Source: Bradyrhizobium sp. BR13661 (GTDB lineage: Bacteria; Pseudomonadota; Alphaproteobacteria; Rhizobiales; Xanthobacteraceae). From it: a DNA stretch of 64,000 nt. The translations under genes were made by a program, and so were the position numbers. The stretch covers positions 46,416-110,415 of the forward strand of contig NZ_JARXWB010000028.1 in assembly GCF_029892425.1 (NCBI RefSeq), given 5' to 3'. The notes under the pieces were generated by a model. The model worked only from the letters and a program-made list of their open reading frames with translations. It had not been told where the DNA came from and did no database searches. Positions 15,415 through 26,193 of this stretch are shown here, in pieces (position 1 is the stretch's first letter; each line of letters opens with the position of its first letter).

Positions 15415-17202
15415 TTACGACAACGCGCCCAGCACGCCGCGCGTGGCCTTGTCGATTTCCTCGACATAGCGGCGGCGCGCGGTGGTTTCGGTCAGGAAGC
15501 CGACCACCTTGCGGCTGTCGGTGGAATCGACCACCGCCAGCATTTCGGCCTCGGCCTCGTCGAACACCGCCATCGCCGACTTCACGTTCATTTCCGGGAT
15601 CAGCACGATCTCGGTCAGGCGCGCGAGCTCGATGATCTGGATGTCGTCGGCGATGGTGTCGAGATCGCTGGAGAACAGATCGTGCAGCAGGACGAGACCG
15701 ACATATTCGTCAGCATTGTTGACGATGACGATTCCGGGGCGCGAGCCCAGCGGAAATTCGCTGCGGGTGGCGGCGATCGTCGTGGTCGACGGCACCTTGC
15801 CGACGTCGGAGCGCATCAGCCGCTCGACTGTGAGGTTGCGGAGCCAGCCGACGTCGTTGGCGCTGCGGATGGTCTCGCCGCGCAGATGCAGGCGCCAGGT
15901 CGAGAAGGAATGGCCGAACATGAAGCGGACGCAGATCGAGGTGACGATGCAGCCGGCCAGCACCACAGCGGTGACGTCGACATTGCGGGTCATCTCGAGC
16001 ACGAGGAACGACATGGTGAGGGGACCGCCGACGATGGCAACACCGAGCGTGGCCATGCCGGTCAGCATGGCCACCAGCGGATCGATCACGAAGTTCGGGC
16101 TGATCAGCAGCAGCACCGCGGAGAAGAACTTACCGATCAGGCTGCCGACGAACAGCGAGGCGAAGAACAGACCGCCGCGGAAGCCCGAGGCCAGCGAGAT
16201 CAGGCAGGCCGTCACCTTCAGCGCGATGATCAGCGCGACCAGGCCGATCGTCATGTCGTGGAAAAGATCGAGCACCATGGCCCCGTGGCCGGCCGCCAGC
16301 ACCTGCGGCGTGATGAGGGCGAAGCCGCCGACGATGAGGCCGCCGATCACGGGGCGCAGCCAGACCGGCAGCCATTTGAACAGCCGCTCGAACATGGAGG
16401 ACGAGCGCATCACGGCGATGCCGACGCCGCTGGTGACGAGCGCGAGCCCGATCAGCGCCAGATATTGCTCGACGCCGACGGCGCTGACCTTCGGTATTTC
16501 GATGGAGTATGGCGCACCGCCGAGCCATTGCGCGGTGAGCGCGCCGGCAAGCGAGGCCGCCAGGATGGGCGCGGCACTGCCGACCGAATAGACGCCGACG
16601 ATCAGCTCGCAGGCGTAGAACGCGCCGGTGATCGGCGCGCCGAAGGCTGCTGCGATCGCCGCCGCAGCGCCACAGCCGACGATCAGGCGGAGGTCGTTAC
16701 GCCGGAGATTGAAGAACTTGCCGAACAGCGAGGCGATGCCCGAGCCGATCTGGGTGTAGCCGGCCTCTAAGCCGACCGAGGCGCCGCAGCCGTTCGAGAT
16801 CAGCGTCTGGCTCGACACCACCACGCTGTCGCGCATCGACAGATTGCCGCCGCGCAGCGCATTGGCTTCGATCGGGTCGACTGCGCTCGAGATCTTCAGC
16901 CGCCGCCGCCACCATTCCATGATGCCGAGCACCAGGCCGCCAAGCGCGGGCGCGATCATCGCCGCCCAGGGACTGATATAGGCGTTGGCCGAAAGACGCA
17001 CGTCGATGGGAATGCCGTAGATCACGACATGGGCGATCTGCGCGATCTCGGCCATCAGCGTTACGATCGCACCGGCCAGCGTGCCGATCACGAGCGCCAG
17101 CGGGATCAGGTAGAACTCGTTGCTGCGCAGGAGCGCACGCAGCCGAAGCATGGTGCGGCTCGTCCCCTTACGATCGACGATATGCCTGATCCGCGCAAAC
17201 AC
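15415..17202 (-). CDS. ClC-family chloride channel/antiporter with C-terminal CBS region
   Basis: Membrane protein of 595 aa: about ten hydrophobic segments (residues ~25-440), then a cytosolic CBS-pair-like region. ClC landmarks are visible but variant: GLEAGYTQIGSG where GREGPxVQ is usual (the gating Glu is kept), and GFRGGLFFASLFVG for the GGxFxPxL loop. This places it in a less-studied ClC branch, so channel versus H+/Cl- exchange cannot be told. The GTG at 17202 is the longest start, 12 nt after the aldolase stop; an ATG at 17151 is also possible. Confidence 0.85.
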   Translation of the reverse strand: MFARIRHIVDRKGTSRTMLRLRALLRSNEFYLIPLALVIGTLAGAIVTLMAEIAQIAHVVIYGIPIDVRLSANAYISPWAAMIAPALGGLVLGIMEWWRRRLKISSAVDPIEANALRGGNLSMRDSVVVSSQTLISNGCGASVGLEAGYTQIGSGIASLFGKFFNLRRNDLRLIVGCGAAAAIAAAFGAPITGAFYACELIVGVYSVGSAAPILAASLAGALTAQWLGGAPYSIEIPKVSAVGVEQYLALIGLALVTSGVGIAVMRSSSMFERLFKWLPVWLRPVIGGLIVGGFALITPQVLAAGHGAMVLDLFHDMTIGLVALIIALKVTACLISLASGFRGGLFFASLFVGSLIGKFFSAVLLLISPNFVIDPLVAMLTGMATLGVAIVGGPLTMSFLVLEMTRNVDVTAVVLAGCIVTSICVRFMFGHSFSTWRLHLRGETIRSANDVGWLRNLTVERLMRSDVGKVPSTTTIAATRSEFPLGSRPGIVIVNNADEYVGLVLLHDLFSSDLDTIADDIQIIELARLTEIVLIPEMNVKSAMAVFDEAEAEMLAVVDSTDSRKVVGFLTETTARRRYVEEIDKATRGVLGALS

Positions 17203-17214
17203 CTGACGCCCGCC

Positions 17215-17868
17215 CTACCCTTCAGCCATGCCGTAGCCGGCCATGCGTTGGCGGACCCGTTCGATTTCGTCGCTGGAGAGCAGCGGCGGTTTTCCGATCT
17301 GGAGACAGCCGTGATATTGCCGCGCCAGCGTCTCGACCTCGACGGCGAGCCACATCGCCTTGTCGAGCGTCCTGCCGACTGCGATCATGCCGTGATGGTC
17401 GAGCAGGCAGGCCAGCCGGCCCTCCAGCGCCCGCACTGCATGCCCGGACAGCTCCACTGTCCCAAAGGTCGCATAGGGCGCGCAGCGGATATTGTCGCCG
17501 CCGGCGGCCGCGATCATGTAGTGCACCGGCGGGATCTCCATGCCCATGATCGCCAGGATGGTGCAGTAGGTCGGATGGGCGTGGACGACGGCGTTGACGT
17601 CACCGCGCGCCCTCAGGATATCCAGATGGAAGCGCCACTCGCTGGACGGCTTCTGGTCGGGCGCGTGCGAGCCGTCGATCGCCATGAAGACGATCTGGTC
17701 CGGCGTCATCGCGTCATAGGGCACGCTGGTGGGCGTGATCAGGATCCCATTGCCAGAACGCACGCTGATATTGCCAGAGGTGCCCTGGTTGATGCCGAGC
17801 GCATTCATGCGGCGGCAGGCGTCGATGATGGCCTGTCTCTTCGCGAGCTCGTCCGCTGTCATCGACAT
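17215..17868 (-). CDS. Class II aldolase/adducin family protein (fuculose-phosphate aldolase-like)
   Basis: A 217-aa zinc aldolase-type enzyme. Motifs are NQGTSGNISVR (phosphate site), PSSEWRFH with the catalytic Glu, VVHAHPTYC carrying two metal His, and LLDHHGMIAVG with the third. The exact sugar phosphate or hydroxy-acid substrate is not readable. It is the upstream partner of the ClC gene on the same strand with a 12-nt gap, though no functional link is obvious. Confidence 0.85.
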   Translation of the reverse strand: MSMTADELAKRQAIIDACRRMNALGINQGTSGNISVRSGNGILITPTSVPYDAMTPDQIVFMAIDGSHAPDQKPSSEWRFHLDILRARGDVNAVVHAHPTYCTILAIMGMEIPPVHYMIAAAGGDNIRCAPYATFGTVELSGHAVRALEGRLACLLDHHGMIAVGRTLDKAMWLAVEVETLARQYHGCLQIGKPPLLSSDEIERVRQRMAGYGMAEG

Positions 17869-18151
17869 CCCGACTACGTCTCGACCTTCTTGGCGATGGA
17901 CGCTTGTTAGACCCGAAGTACGTCAAAGCAATATGGCAGTGCAAGCGAAAGCGGACCCGTTCGGACCCCGGATTGCCAACGACCCCGCCGGATCACGAAA
18001 TCAAGTGTAAAATCAATATATTAATAGATTGTCGCAGGCCTACGACAGGCTCGCGCGGGCGCTCGCGAGGAACATTTGCAAACGCTGGCTCTTGATCGCG
18101 TGAGGATTGAGGAAGGGCGTGCCTTCCCGTGTCACCTCATGAGGAGGACCT

Positions 18152-18721
18152 ATGGCTAAACGAGCAAAGAAACGTGCCCCTGCGAAAAAGGCCGCATCGC
18201 GCCGCCCGCGCCGGGCGCCCAAGATGCTGAGCGACCTGTTTCTGGAAACGCTGAAAGACATCTATTACGCCGAGAACAAGATCATCAAGACGCTGCCGAA
18301 GATGGCCAAGGCCGCCCATTCGAAGGACCTGGCCGCCGCCTTCAACAAGCATCTGCGGGAGACGCAGGGCCAGGTGCGACGGCTCGAGCAGATCTTTGCG
18401 ATGCTGGACAAGCCGGCACGCGGCAAGCCGTGCGAGGCCATCAACGGCATTACCGACGAGGGCGCCGAGATCATGAAGGACTTCAAGAACGCCCCTGCCC
18501 TCGACGCCGGCCTGCTCGCCGCGGCGCAAGCCGTCGAGCACTACGAGATCTCGCGCTACGGCACGCTGCGCACCTGGGCCGAGGAGCTCGGCATGCCCGA
18601 GGCGGCAAGGCTGCTCCAGGATACGCTGGACGAGGAAGAGGCGACCGACCACACCCTGACCGAGCTCGCCACGTCCGTGATCAACCTCGAAGCGGAGGCC
18701 GAGTACCGCGAAGCCGCCTGA
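18152..18721 (+). CDS. YciF/YciE-like ferritin-fold stress protein (DUF892)
   Basis: A 189-aa four-helix ferritin-like protein. After a Lys/Arg/Ala-rich N-terminal tail (KRAKKRAPAKKAASRRPRR) that could bind DNA or surfaces, the DUF892 core starts at LFLETLKDIYYAENKI and contains EQIFAMLDKP and VEHYEISRYGTLRTWAEELG, with Glu and His in metal-binding positions. DUF892 proteins are linked to osmotic or stationary-phase stress. A strong GAGGAGG site precedes the ATG. A hairpin follows the stop. Confidence 0.88.
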   Translation: MAKRAKKRAPAKKAASRRPRRAPKMLSDLFLETLKDIYYAENKIIKTLPKMAKAAHSKDLAAAFNKHLRETQGQVRRLEQIFAMLDKPARGKPCEAINGITDEGAEIMKDFKNAPALDAGLLAAAQAVEHYEISRYGTLRTWAEELGMPEAARLLQDTLDEEEATDHTLTELATSVINLEAEAEYREAA

Positions 18722-18747
18722 TCCACGTCCCGCCCAATTGTTGCCTC

Positions 18748-18777
18748 CGGCGCCGCGGAACATCTTCCGCGGCGCCG
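18748..18777 (+). terminator. Strong GC hairpin after the YciF-like gene
   Basis: A perfect 13-bp stem, CGGCGCCGCGGAA (18748-18760) with TTCCGCGGCGCCG (18765-18777), closes a CATC loop 27 nt past the stop. There is no U-run, so it may end transcription weakly or mainly protect the 3' end. Confidence 0.6.
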
Positions 18778-18906
18778 ACGCGTCTGACGGCAAGGCCCTC
18801 CTCTCCGTGGAGAGGCAGGCATGCTCCGAACGCGCGATGCTGGAATTTGCGGGAACCATCACCATATCCCGGTTTTCGAACCGCAGCGCCTTCGCCGAGT
18901 TTTGCC

Positions 18907-19290
18907 ATGCCACCCAAAAATCCCTTCGACTGGATGCTGTCCGAGGCCCTCGACCAGCTGACCCGCGGCGAACGCATGCGGCAGCAGTTCGGCCGCCAGG
19001 ACGCCTGCTGGGAACCGCCGATCGACGTGCTCGAGACCGAGCATGAGCTTTTGATCCTGGTCGCGCTTCCCGGCGTCAATCCGGACAATGTCGAGACCGT
19101 CATCCATGACGGGGTGCTGGTCATCTCCGGCCAGCGAACGCTGCCGCCGGAGCTTCGCAACGCCCGCATCCACCGGCTCGAGCTGCCGCAGGGGCGTTTT
19201 GAGCGCCGCATTTCGTTGCCCCTTGGCCGCTACGCCATCAGCCGCTTCGTGATGGACGGCTGCGTCGCACTGCGCCTCGCCAAATCCTGA
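18907..19290 (+). CDS. Hsp20/alpha-crystallin family small heat-shock protein
   Basis: A 127-aa small heat-shock protein. The alpha-crystallin domain begins at PPIDVLETEHELLILVALPG and ends with the conserved RFERRISLPLG strand; the I/V-x-I/V tail seen in larger family members is absent. The ATG at 18907 gives the usual family N-terminus (PPKNPFDWML). It lies 8 nt before lon in the same direction, forming a chaperone-protease pair. Confidence 0.85.
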   Translation: MPPKNPFDWMLSEALDQLTRGERMRQQFGRQDACWEPPIDVLETEHELLILVALPGVNPDNVETVIHDGVLVISGQRTLPPELRNARIHRLELPQGRFERRISLPLGRYAISRFVMDGCVALRLAKS

Positions 19291-19298
19291 GGTCGATC

Positions 19299-21692
19299 AT
19301 GGCCACCGAACAAATGAATACCGCACAGACCAATCCTGACGTGAAGATCCCCGACGACGCACTGATCATCATCCCCGTGCGCGAGATGGTGCTGTTCCCC
19401 GGCGCCATCGCGCCGATCGCGATCGCGCGGCCGAAATCCGTCGCCGCCGCACAGCAGGCGCTGCGCGAGCAGCGGCCGATCGGCATCCTCATGCAGCGCA
19501 GCCCCGAGACCGATGAGCCCGGCCCGGACGATGTCTACAAGGTCGCGACCATCGCCAACATCGTGCGCTACATCACCGCACCCGATGGCACGCATCATAT
19601 CGTCTGCCAGGGCGTGCAGCGCGCGCGTATCCTCGACTTCCTGCCGGGGACGCCGTTCCTCGCTGCGCGCTTCCAGCAGATTCCGGAGCCGACCACGTCT
19701 TCGCCAGAGATCGAGGCACGGGCGCTGAATCTGCAGCGCCAGGCGATCGAGGCGATCGAGCTGCTGCCGCAGGCACCGCCCGAGCTGGTCGCGATGTTCC
19801 AGAGCACTACCGCGCCCGGCGCGCTCGCCGATCTGGCGGCCTCATTCATGGACATCAGGCCGCAGGACAAGCAGGAGGTGCTGGAGACCATCGACCTCAC
19901 CTTGCGTGTCGAGAAGGTGTCGAAGCACCTGGCCGAGCGGTTGGAGGTGCTGCGCATCTCCAACGAGATCGGCCAGAAGACCAAGGCCTCTTTCGACGAG
20001 CGGCAGCGCGAGGCGATCCTGCGCGAGCAGATGGCGACCATTCAGCGGCAGCTGGGCGAAGGCGACGGCAAGGCCGCCGAAGTCGCCGAGCTGACGGCTG
20101 CGATCGCCAAGGCCAGCATGCCGCCGGAAGCGGACGCGCACGCCAAGAAGGAGCTGCGCCGCTACGAGCGCATGCCCGAGGCTGCCGGTGAAGCCGGCAT
20201 GGTCCGCACCTATCTGGACTGGCTGATCGAGCTGCCCTGGGCGCTGCCGGCGGAGAAGCCGATCGACATCAAGGAGGCACGTCGCATCCTGGATGCGGAT
20301 CATTTCGGCCTGGAGAAGATCAAGAGCCGGATCATCGAATATCTGGCGGTGCGCAAGCTGGCGCCGCAGGGCAAGGCGCCGATCCTGTGCTTCGTCGGCC
20401 CGCCCGGCGTCGGCAAGACCTCGCTCGGCCAATCCATCGCCCGCGCGATGGATCGCCCCTTCGTGCGCGTCAGCCTCGGCGGCGTGCATGACGAGGCCGA
20501 GATCCGCGGTCACCGGCGCACCTATATCGGCGCGCTGCCCGGCAACATCATCCAGGGCATCAAGAAAGCGGGCGCACGCAACTGCGTCATGATGCTGGAC
20601 GAGATCGACAAGATGGGCCGTGGCGTGCAGGGCGACCCTTCCGCCGCCATGCTGGAGGTGCTCGACCCCGAGCAGAACGGGACGTTCCGGGACAATTACC
20701 TGGGCGTGCCCTTCGACCTGTCGCGCGTGGTGTTCATCGCGACCGCCAACATGCTGGACCAGATACCGGGTCCGCTGCTGGATCGCATGGAGCTGATCAG
20801 CCTCGCCGGTTACACCGAGGAGGAGAAGCTGGAGATTGCGCGGCGCTACCTGGTGCGGCGCCAGCTCGAGGCCAATGGCCTTTCGGCAGAGCAGGCCGAG
20901 ATCGATCCGGAGGCGCTAAGGCTGGTCGTCAAGGGTTACACCCGCGAGGCCGGCGTGCGTAACCTCGAGCGCGAGATCGGCAAGGTGTTCCGCCATGCCG
21001 CGGTGCAGGTCGCCGAAGGCACGGCCGCGAAGGTCGTGATCACGGTGAAGGACATCGGCGACATCCTGGGACAGCCGCGCTTCGAAGGCGAGATCGCGCA
21101 GCGTACCAGCATTCCCGGCGTCGCCACCGGCCTTGCCTGGACGCCCGTCGGCGGCGACATCCTGTTCATCGAGGCCTCGCGCGTCCCCGGCCGCGGCGGC
21201 ATGATCCTGACCGGGCAGCTCGGCGAGGTCATGCGCGAGAGCGTGCAGGCAGCGTTGACGCTGGTGAAGAGCAAGGCCTCGCAGCTCGGCATCGATCATC
21301 AGGTGTTCGAGAAGAACGACATCCACGTTCACGTGCCGGCGGGAGCAACCCCGAAGGACGGACCGAGCGCGGGCGTGGCGATGTTCACGGCGCTGACGTC
21401 ACTGCTCACCAATCGCACGGTGAGGAGCGACACGGCGATGACCGGCGAGATCTCGCTGCGCGGCCTGGTGCTGCCGGTCGGCGGCATCAAGGAGAAGGTG
21501 GTGGCTGCGGCCGCCGCCGGACTGAAGCGGGTGATGCTTCCGGCGCGCAACAAGCGGGACTACGACGACATCCCGAAGAGCGCGCGGGACAAGCTCGAAT
21601 TCATCTGGCTGGAGCGCGTCGACGAGGCCATCGCCGCCGCGCTCGAGCCGGCGGAAGTCAAGGCCGACGTCAAGGTCGAAGCGGCGGAGTGA
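19299..21692 (+). CDS. lon: ATP-dependent protease Lon
   Basis: A 797-aa LonA protease degrading misfolded and regulatory proteins in the cytosol. Domain order: N-terminal substrate domain (~15-210), coiled coil, AAA+ module with Walker A GPPGVGKTS (367-375), and protease domain with the Ser-Lys dyad S690 (PKDGPSAG) and K733 (GGIKEK). Everything needed for activity is present. It is paired with Hsp20, which suggests a heat- or stress-induced copy possibly additional to a housekeeping Lon next to clpX elsewhere. Confidence 0.95.
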   Translation: MATEQMNTAQTNPDVKIPDDALIIIPVREMVLFPGAIAPIAIARPKSVAAAQQALREQRPIGILMQRSPETDEPGPDDVYKVATIANIVRYITAPDGTHHIVCQGVQRARILDFLPGTPFLAARFQQIPEPTTSSPEIEARALNLQRQAIEAIELLPQAPPELVAMFQSTTAPGALADLAASFMDIRPQDKQEVLETIDLTLRVEKVSKHLAERLEVLRISNEIGQKTKASFDERQREAILREQMATIQRQLGEGDGKAAEVAELTAAIAKASMPPEADAHAKKELRRYERMPEAAGEAGMVRTYLDWLIELPWALPAEKPIDIKEARRILDADHFGLEKIKSRIIEYLAVRKLAPQGKAPILCFVGPPGVGKTSLGQSIARAMDRPFVRVSLGGVHDEAEIRGHRRTYIGALPGNIIQGIKKAGARNCVMMLDEIDKMGRGVQGDPSAAMLEVLDPEQNGTFRDNYLGVPFDLSRVVFIATANMLDQIPGPLLDRMELISLAGYTEEEKLEIARRYLVRRQLEANGLSAEQAEIDPEALRLVVKGYTREAGVRNLEREIGKVFRHAAVQVAEGTAAKVVITVKDIGDILGQPRFEGEIAQRTSIPGVATGLAWTPVGGDILFIEASRVPGRGGMILTGQLGEVMRESVQAALTLVKSKASQLGIDHQVFEKNDIHVHVPAGATPKDGPSAGVAMFTALTSLLTNRTVRSDTAMTGEISLRGLVLPVGGIKEKVVAAAAAGLKRVMLPARNKRDYDDIPKSARDKLEFIWLERVDEAIAAALEPAEVKADVKVEAAE

Positions 21693-21697
21693 AGGCG

Positions 21698-21853
21698 ATG
21701 AAGAAACTGCTGGAAGAAGCAAAGCGATCGCGCAAGACGCAGCGGCTGCGCCAGCTGCTCGGTCGTGCCATCGACCGGGTGCGCGATGCGCTGGCGGCAC
21801 CCGAGCCGCGGCTTCAGCCGATCCCGGTCCGGGTGAAGCGCCGCAAGGGCTGA
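21698..21853 (+). CDS. 51-aa highly basic small protein downstream of lon
   Basis: An ORF starting 6 nt after the lon stop encodes 51 aa: MKKLLEEAKRSRKTQRL at the start, an amphipathic helix to about residue 33, then a Pro-rich basic tail ending VKRRKG. GGAG at 21686-21689 is well placed for the ATG at 21698. Function unknown; a peptide or Lon adaptor is speculative. The close spacing and the terminator beyond it make co-transcription with lon likely. Confidence 0.55.
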   Translation: MKKLLEEAKRSRKTQRLRQLLGRAIDRVRDALAAPEPRLQPIPVRVKRRKG

Positions 21854-21894
21854 ACCCCTCCGCCTCAGCCCTCGCGGCCACTTAACTCAAACCA

Positions 21895-21923
21895 AAAGGC
21901 CCCCTCTCACCGAGGGGGCCTTT
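21895..21923. terminator. Bidirectional terminator between the lon operon and the HU gene
   Basis: A perfect 12-bp stem AAAGGCCCCCTC (21895-21906) / GAGGGGGCCTTT (21912-21923) has A and T flanks giving a U-run on either strand. It separates the convergent lon operon and HU gene. Confidence 0.85.
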
Positions 21924-21929
21924 GCGTTA

Positions 21930-22232
21930 TCAGGCCACAGCGTCCTTGGCGGCCTTGACCGGGCGGGCGCGGACGATCTTCCGGGCCGGCTTGGCCTTGA
22001 ACATCATCTCTTCACCCGTGAACGGGTTGGTGCCCTTGCGCGCCTTGGTCGCGGGCTTCTTGATGACCACGAACTTGGCGAAGCCCGGCACCAGGAACAG
22101 GCCGTTCTTCTTGAGCTCCTTGTGGCCGACGTCGGTCAGCGTCTCCATGACGCTCTTGACGTCGCGCTTGGAAAGCTCGGTGGCGGTCGCAATCTTTTCG
22201 ATCAACTGCGATTTGGACATTTGGGCTGGCAT
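21930..22232 (-). CDS. HU family DNA-binding protein
   Basis: A 100-aa histone-like DNA-binding protein. It has the HU opening SKSQLIEKIA, the helix EL-SKRDVKSVMETL, the GFAKFVV strand and the beta-arm NPFTGEEMMFKAKPARKI, though the DNA-intercalating proline region is slightly changed. The C-terminus is Arg/Ala/Lys-rich (RARPVKAAKDAVA). Start at 22232 is preceded by AGGAGA. Whether it is HU proper or an IHF-like variant cannot be settled from this copy. Confidence 0.88.
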   Translation of the reverse strand: MPAQMSKSQLIEKIATATELSKRDVKSVMETLTDVGHKELKKNGLFLVPGFAKFVVIKKPATKARKGTNPFTGEEMMFKAKPARKIVRARPVKAAKDAVA

Positions 22233-22567
22233 CGTGTCTCCTCTGATTCGTTGCCGGTTGCATATTAGACCAACCGGCGAAGGCCTATAGCCTTCTGCAC
22301 AGTTTTGTCGCGGTTTTACGGGCTTTTTTGGCCCCCTGTGGCAAAAACCCCTGCATTTTAGCGGCTTCCGGAGCGGAAGAAGCCTCAGGCAGCGGTTTTT
22401 GCCTTGTTTCAAAGGCCCGCAAACAGCCTTGCTAAAGCTGATTCGATGCTTTCGACAAGCGACGACCGGCATCTTTGTGAGAGGAGGAGCGCGTTTCACC
22501 CTAGAAAATAAGGCTCGATCGTCGCTCTGCGGCGTCTCGCCCTGCGTTTTACGGGGCTTGCAGCGAG
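22233..22567. other. Intergenic, no gene seen
   Basis: 335 nt upstream of the HU gene. It should contain the HU promoter. I see no ORF with a plausible start, no repeat of the families noted elsewhere and no RNA gene. Confidence 0.5.
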
Positions 22568-23800
22568 CTAGATGCGCTCGATGATGACCGCCGGAGCCAT
22601 ACCGCCAGCCGCACACATGGTGACGAGACCGCGCTTGAGGTCGCGCCGCTCCAACTCATCGAGCACGGTGCCGATCAGAATCGAGCCGGTTGCGCCGATG
22701 GGATGGCCGAGCGCGATCGAGCCGCCGTTGACGTTGACCTTGGCGCGGTCGAGCTTGAGGTCGCGGATATATTTTTCCGCAACCACCGCAAAGGCCTCGT
22801 TGATTTCGAACAGATCAATGTCGTCGATCGTCAGGCCCGCCTTCGCCAGCACCTTGCGCGTCGCCGGCACCGGCGCGTTCAGCATCAGGGTCGGCGAGTC
22901 CCCCATGTTCGCCATCGCAACGACACGGGCACGCGCCTTCAGGCCATGCGCCTTGGCGTAAGATGGCGACGCGAGAAGGATCGCGGCGGCGCCATCGACG
23001 ACGCCGGACGAATTGCCGGCGTGGTGCATGAAGTCGATGTCGAGATCAGGATATTTCTGCAGGATCAGGCCGCGATAGGTCGTGCCCTTGTCGTCCAGCG
23101 CATAGTCGGCGATCGCAGGGAATGCAGGCTTCAACGCCGCGAGGCCTTCCATGGTGGTCTGCGGCCGCGGATATTCTTCATGGTCGAGCGCGAGGCTGCC
23201 GTCCTCGCGATAAACGGACACGAGGCTCCTTTTGAAATGGCCGCCGGCGATCGCTTGCGCCGCGCGCTTCTGGCTTTCGAGGCCAAGCGCATCGACGTCC
23301 TGCCGCGTGATCCCTTCGAGCGTCGCGATCGCATCGGCACAGACGCCCTGATGCGACTGCGGATGTCGCGCGCGAAGCCGCAGATTGCCACTATCCATCA
23401 TCATCGGACCGCCGCCGCGGCGTCCTTCCATCGACATCATCTCGCAGCCGCCGGCGATGACGAGGTCTTCCGCGCCGGCCATGATCGAGGAGGCCGCCAT
23501 GTTGACGCTGGTGATTCCGGAGCCGCAGAAGCGGTCCAGCGTCACCGCGCTGGCGCGAACGTCATAACCGGCATCGAGCGCCGACATGCGGCCGAGGTCG
23601 CCGCTTTGCGTCGCCACCTGCGCGCTGCAGCCCCAGACGATGTCGTCGACATCGGCGGTGTTGATGCCGGTGCGATCAGCGAGCGCGCGCAGCACGGTGG
23701 CGCCCAATTGCTGCGGATGGATGCCCGACAGCGCACCTTTTCCGGCCTTGCCGACGCCGCGCGGAGTGCGGCAGGCATCAATGATCAGCGCGTCGGTCAT
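22568..23800 (-). CDS. Acetyl-CoA acetyltransferase / thiolase
   Basis: A 410-aa thiolase that condenses or cleaves acyl-CoA thioesters. The catalytic set is complete: C92 in DRFCGSG, H366 in GHPIGATG, and C396 in CAAGGMAPA. Typical thiolase opening ALIIDACRTPRG is present. It is a single gene with no fatty-acid oxidation neighbours, so physiological chain length and direction are unknown. Confidence 0.93.
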   Translation of the reverse strand: MTDALIIDACRTPRGVGKAGKGALSGIHPQQLGATVLRALADRTGINTADVDDIVWGCSAQVATQSGDLGRMSALDAGYDVRASAVTLDRFCGSGITSVNMAASSIMAGAEDLVIAGGCEMMSMEGRRGGGPMMMDSGNLRLRARHPQSHQGVCADAIATLEGITRQDVDALGLESQKRAAQAIAGGHFKRSLVSVYREDGSLALDHEEYPRPQTTMEGLAALKPAFPAIADYALDDKGTTYRGLILQKYPDLDIDFMHHAGNSSGVVDGAAAILLASPSYAKAHGLKARARVVAMANMGDSPTLMLNAPVPATRKVLAKAGLTIDDIDLFEINEAFAVVAEKYIRDLKLDRAKVNVNGGSIALGHPIGATGSILIGTVLDELERRDLKRGLVTMCAAGGMAPAVIIERI

Positions 23801-23956
23801 GGGCGTTGTCCTCTTGTTATGAGTGTTGAGGACGGTTTTGAATCAGGGGGAGAGCGGAGTCAATGCGCTGTGATAACGTCCCTCGCCCGCATTTTCCGCT
23901 GGGCGGTTAGCGCACGAAAATCTCCACAACGTCATGGCGCTACACGAAAGAACCCG

Positions 23957-25420
<1,464 letters not shown>

Positions 25421-25569
25421 TTGATACTGCCCCGAGATTGATGATGCGGCGGCACAATGACGGGGCGCAGGCGGTTTGAGAAGCGCCGGCACCGATATCT
25501 GAGGATGCAGAATTCTGCTACCCGTGCCGCGACAGGTCGATGCGGGCGATGCTGAGATGGCACCTTCGC

Positions 25570-25977
25570 TCAGCGCGAGCGCTTCGGCAGCTTTGGAAGC
25601 CTGCCGGGATCGAATGGCGGGACCTTTCCGGTTCGTTCAGGTGCAGTCACCGGCTGTTCTGCGAGAATAAGCGTCCCCTGGAGGACGACTCCCTGCGCCT
25701 GCCCCGCCGTCGCGGTGTAGGTCGCAACCTTGCCGGGGCAAGTTCCTTCGATGTCCAGCGTCAGTTCATCATAGACGCCGAAGACCGTGTCACGTCCTTC
25801 GGTATGGCGCCTGGTCGTCACGGTCGCGGTGAAGCGGTCGCCATCGACCTGGCAGGAACCATGATACGTCATCAGGCTGTCGCGGCCCCAGATCTGGCCG
25901 TCCGCGACATGCACGATGCCGGTGCCCTGGTCGAACGGCGTCTTGTACCACGCCGCGTAGGTACCATCCTTCAGCAT
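25570..25977 (-). CDS. GrlR-like regulatory protein
   Basis: A 135-aa protein opening MLKDGTYAAWYKTP and continuing QGTGIVHVADGQIWGRDS and VDGDRFTATVTTRRHTEG. These are hallmarks of GrlR-type (negative regulator of type III secretion) beta-barrel proteins widespread in Bradyrhizobium, where their role is unknown. A Pro-rich tail (VPPFDPGRLPKLPKRSR) extends it. The ATG at 25977 is preceded by AGGAGAG. It stands alone, divergent from the sugar transporter operon. Confidence 0.6.
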   Translation of the reverse strand: MLKDGTYAAWYKTPFDQGTGIVHVADGQIWGRDSLMTYHGSCQVDGDRFTATVTTRRHTEGRDTVFGVYDELTLDIEGTCPGKVATYTATAGQAQGVVLQGTLILAEQPVTAPERTGKVPPFDPGRLPKLPKRSR

Positions 25978-26193
25978 GGGAGCGGTCTCTCCTGGCCTTC
26001 CAGGCCAATCATCCGCACGGCCAGCGCTAACAACCACTTAAGGACGCGACCCGTGCCAATCCGGAGGGATAGTTCCGCAGCCGGGACTCAAGTTCCGCGT
26101 TGCTGTTCAGGATAACGTCACGACGCGAGCAGTTCCGGACGACTTCGCGCGAACCTCGCCCCCTGTTGCACGCTCGGCGTGCTTTTGCTACAT

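Noticed and set aside
18722..18906. ROSE-type RNA thermometer before the Hsp20 gene
   Set aside because: Rhizobial hsp20 genes often have one, but I could not identify the conserved 3' hairpin pairing the ribosome site here.
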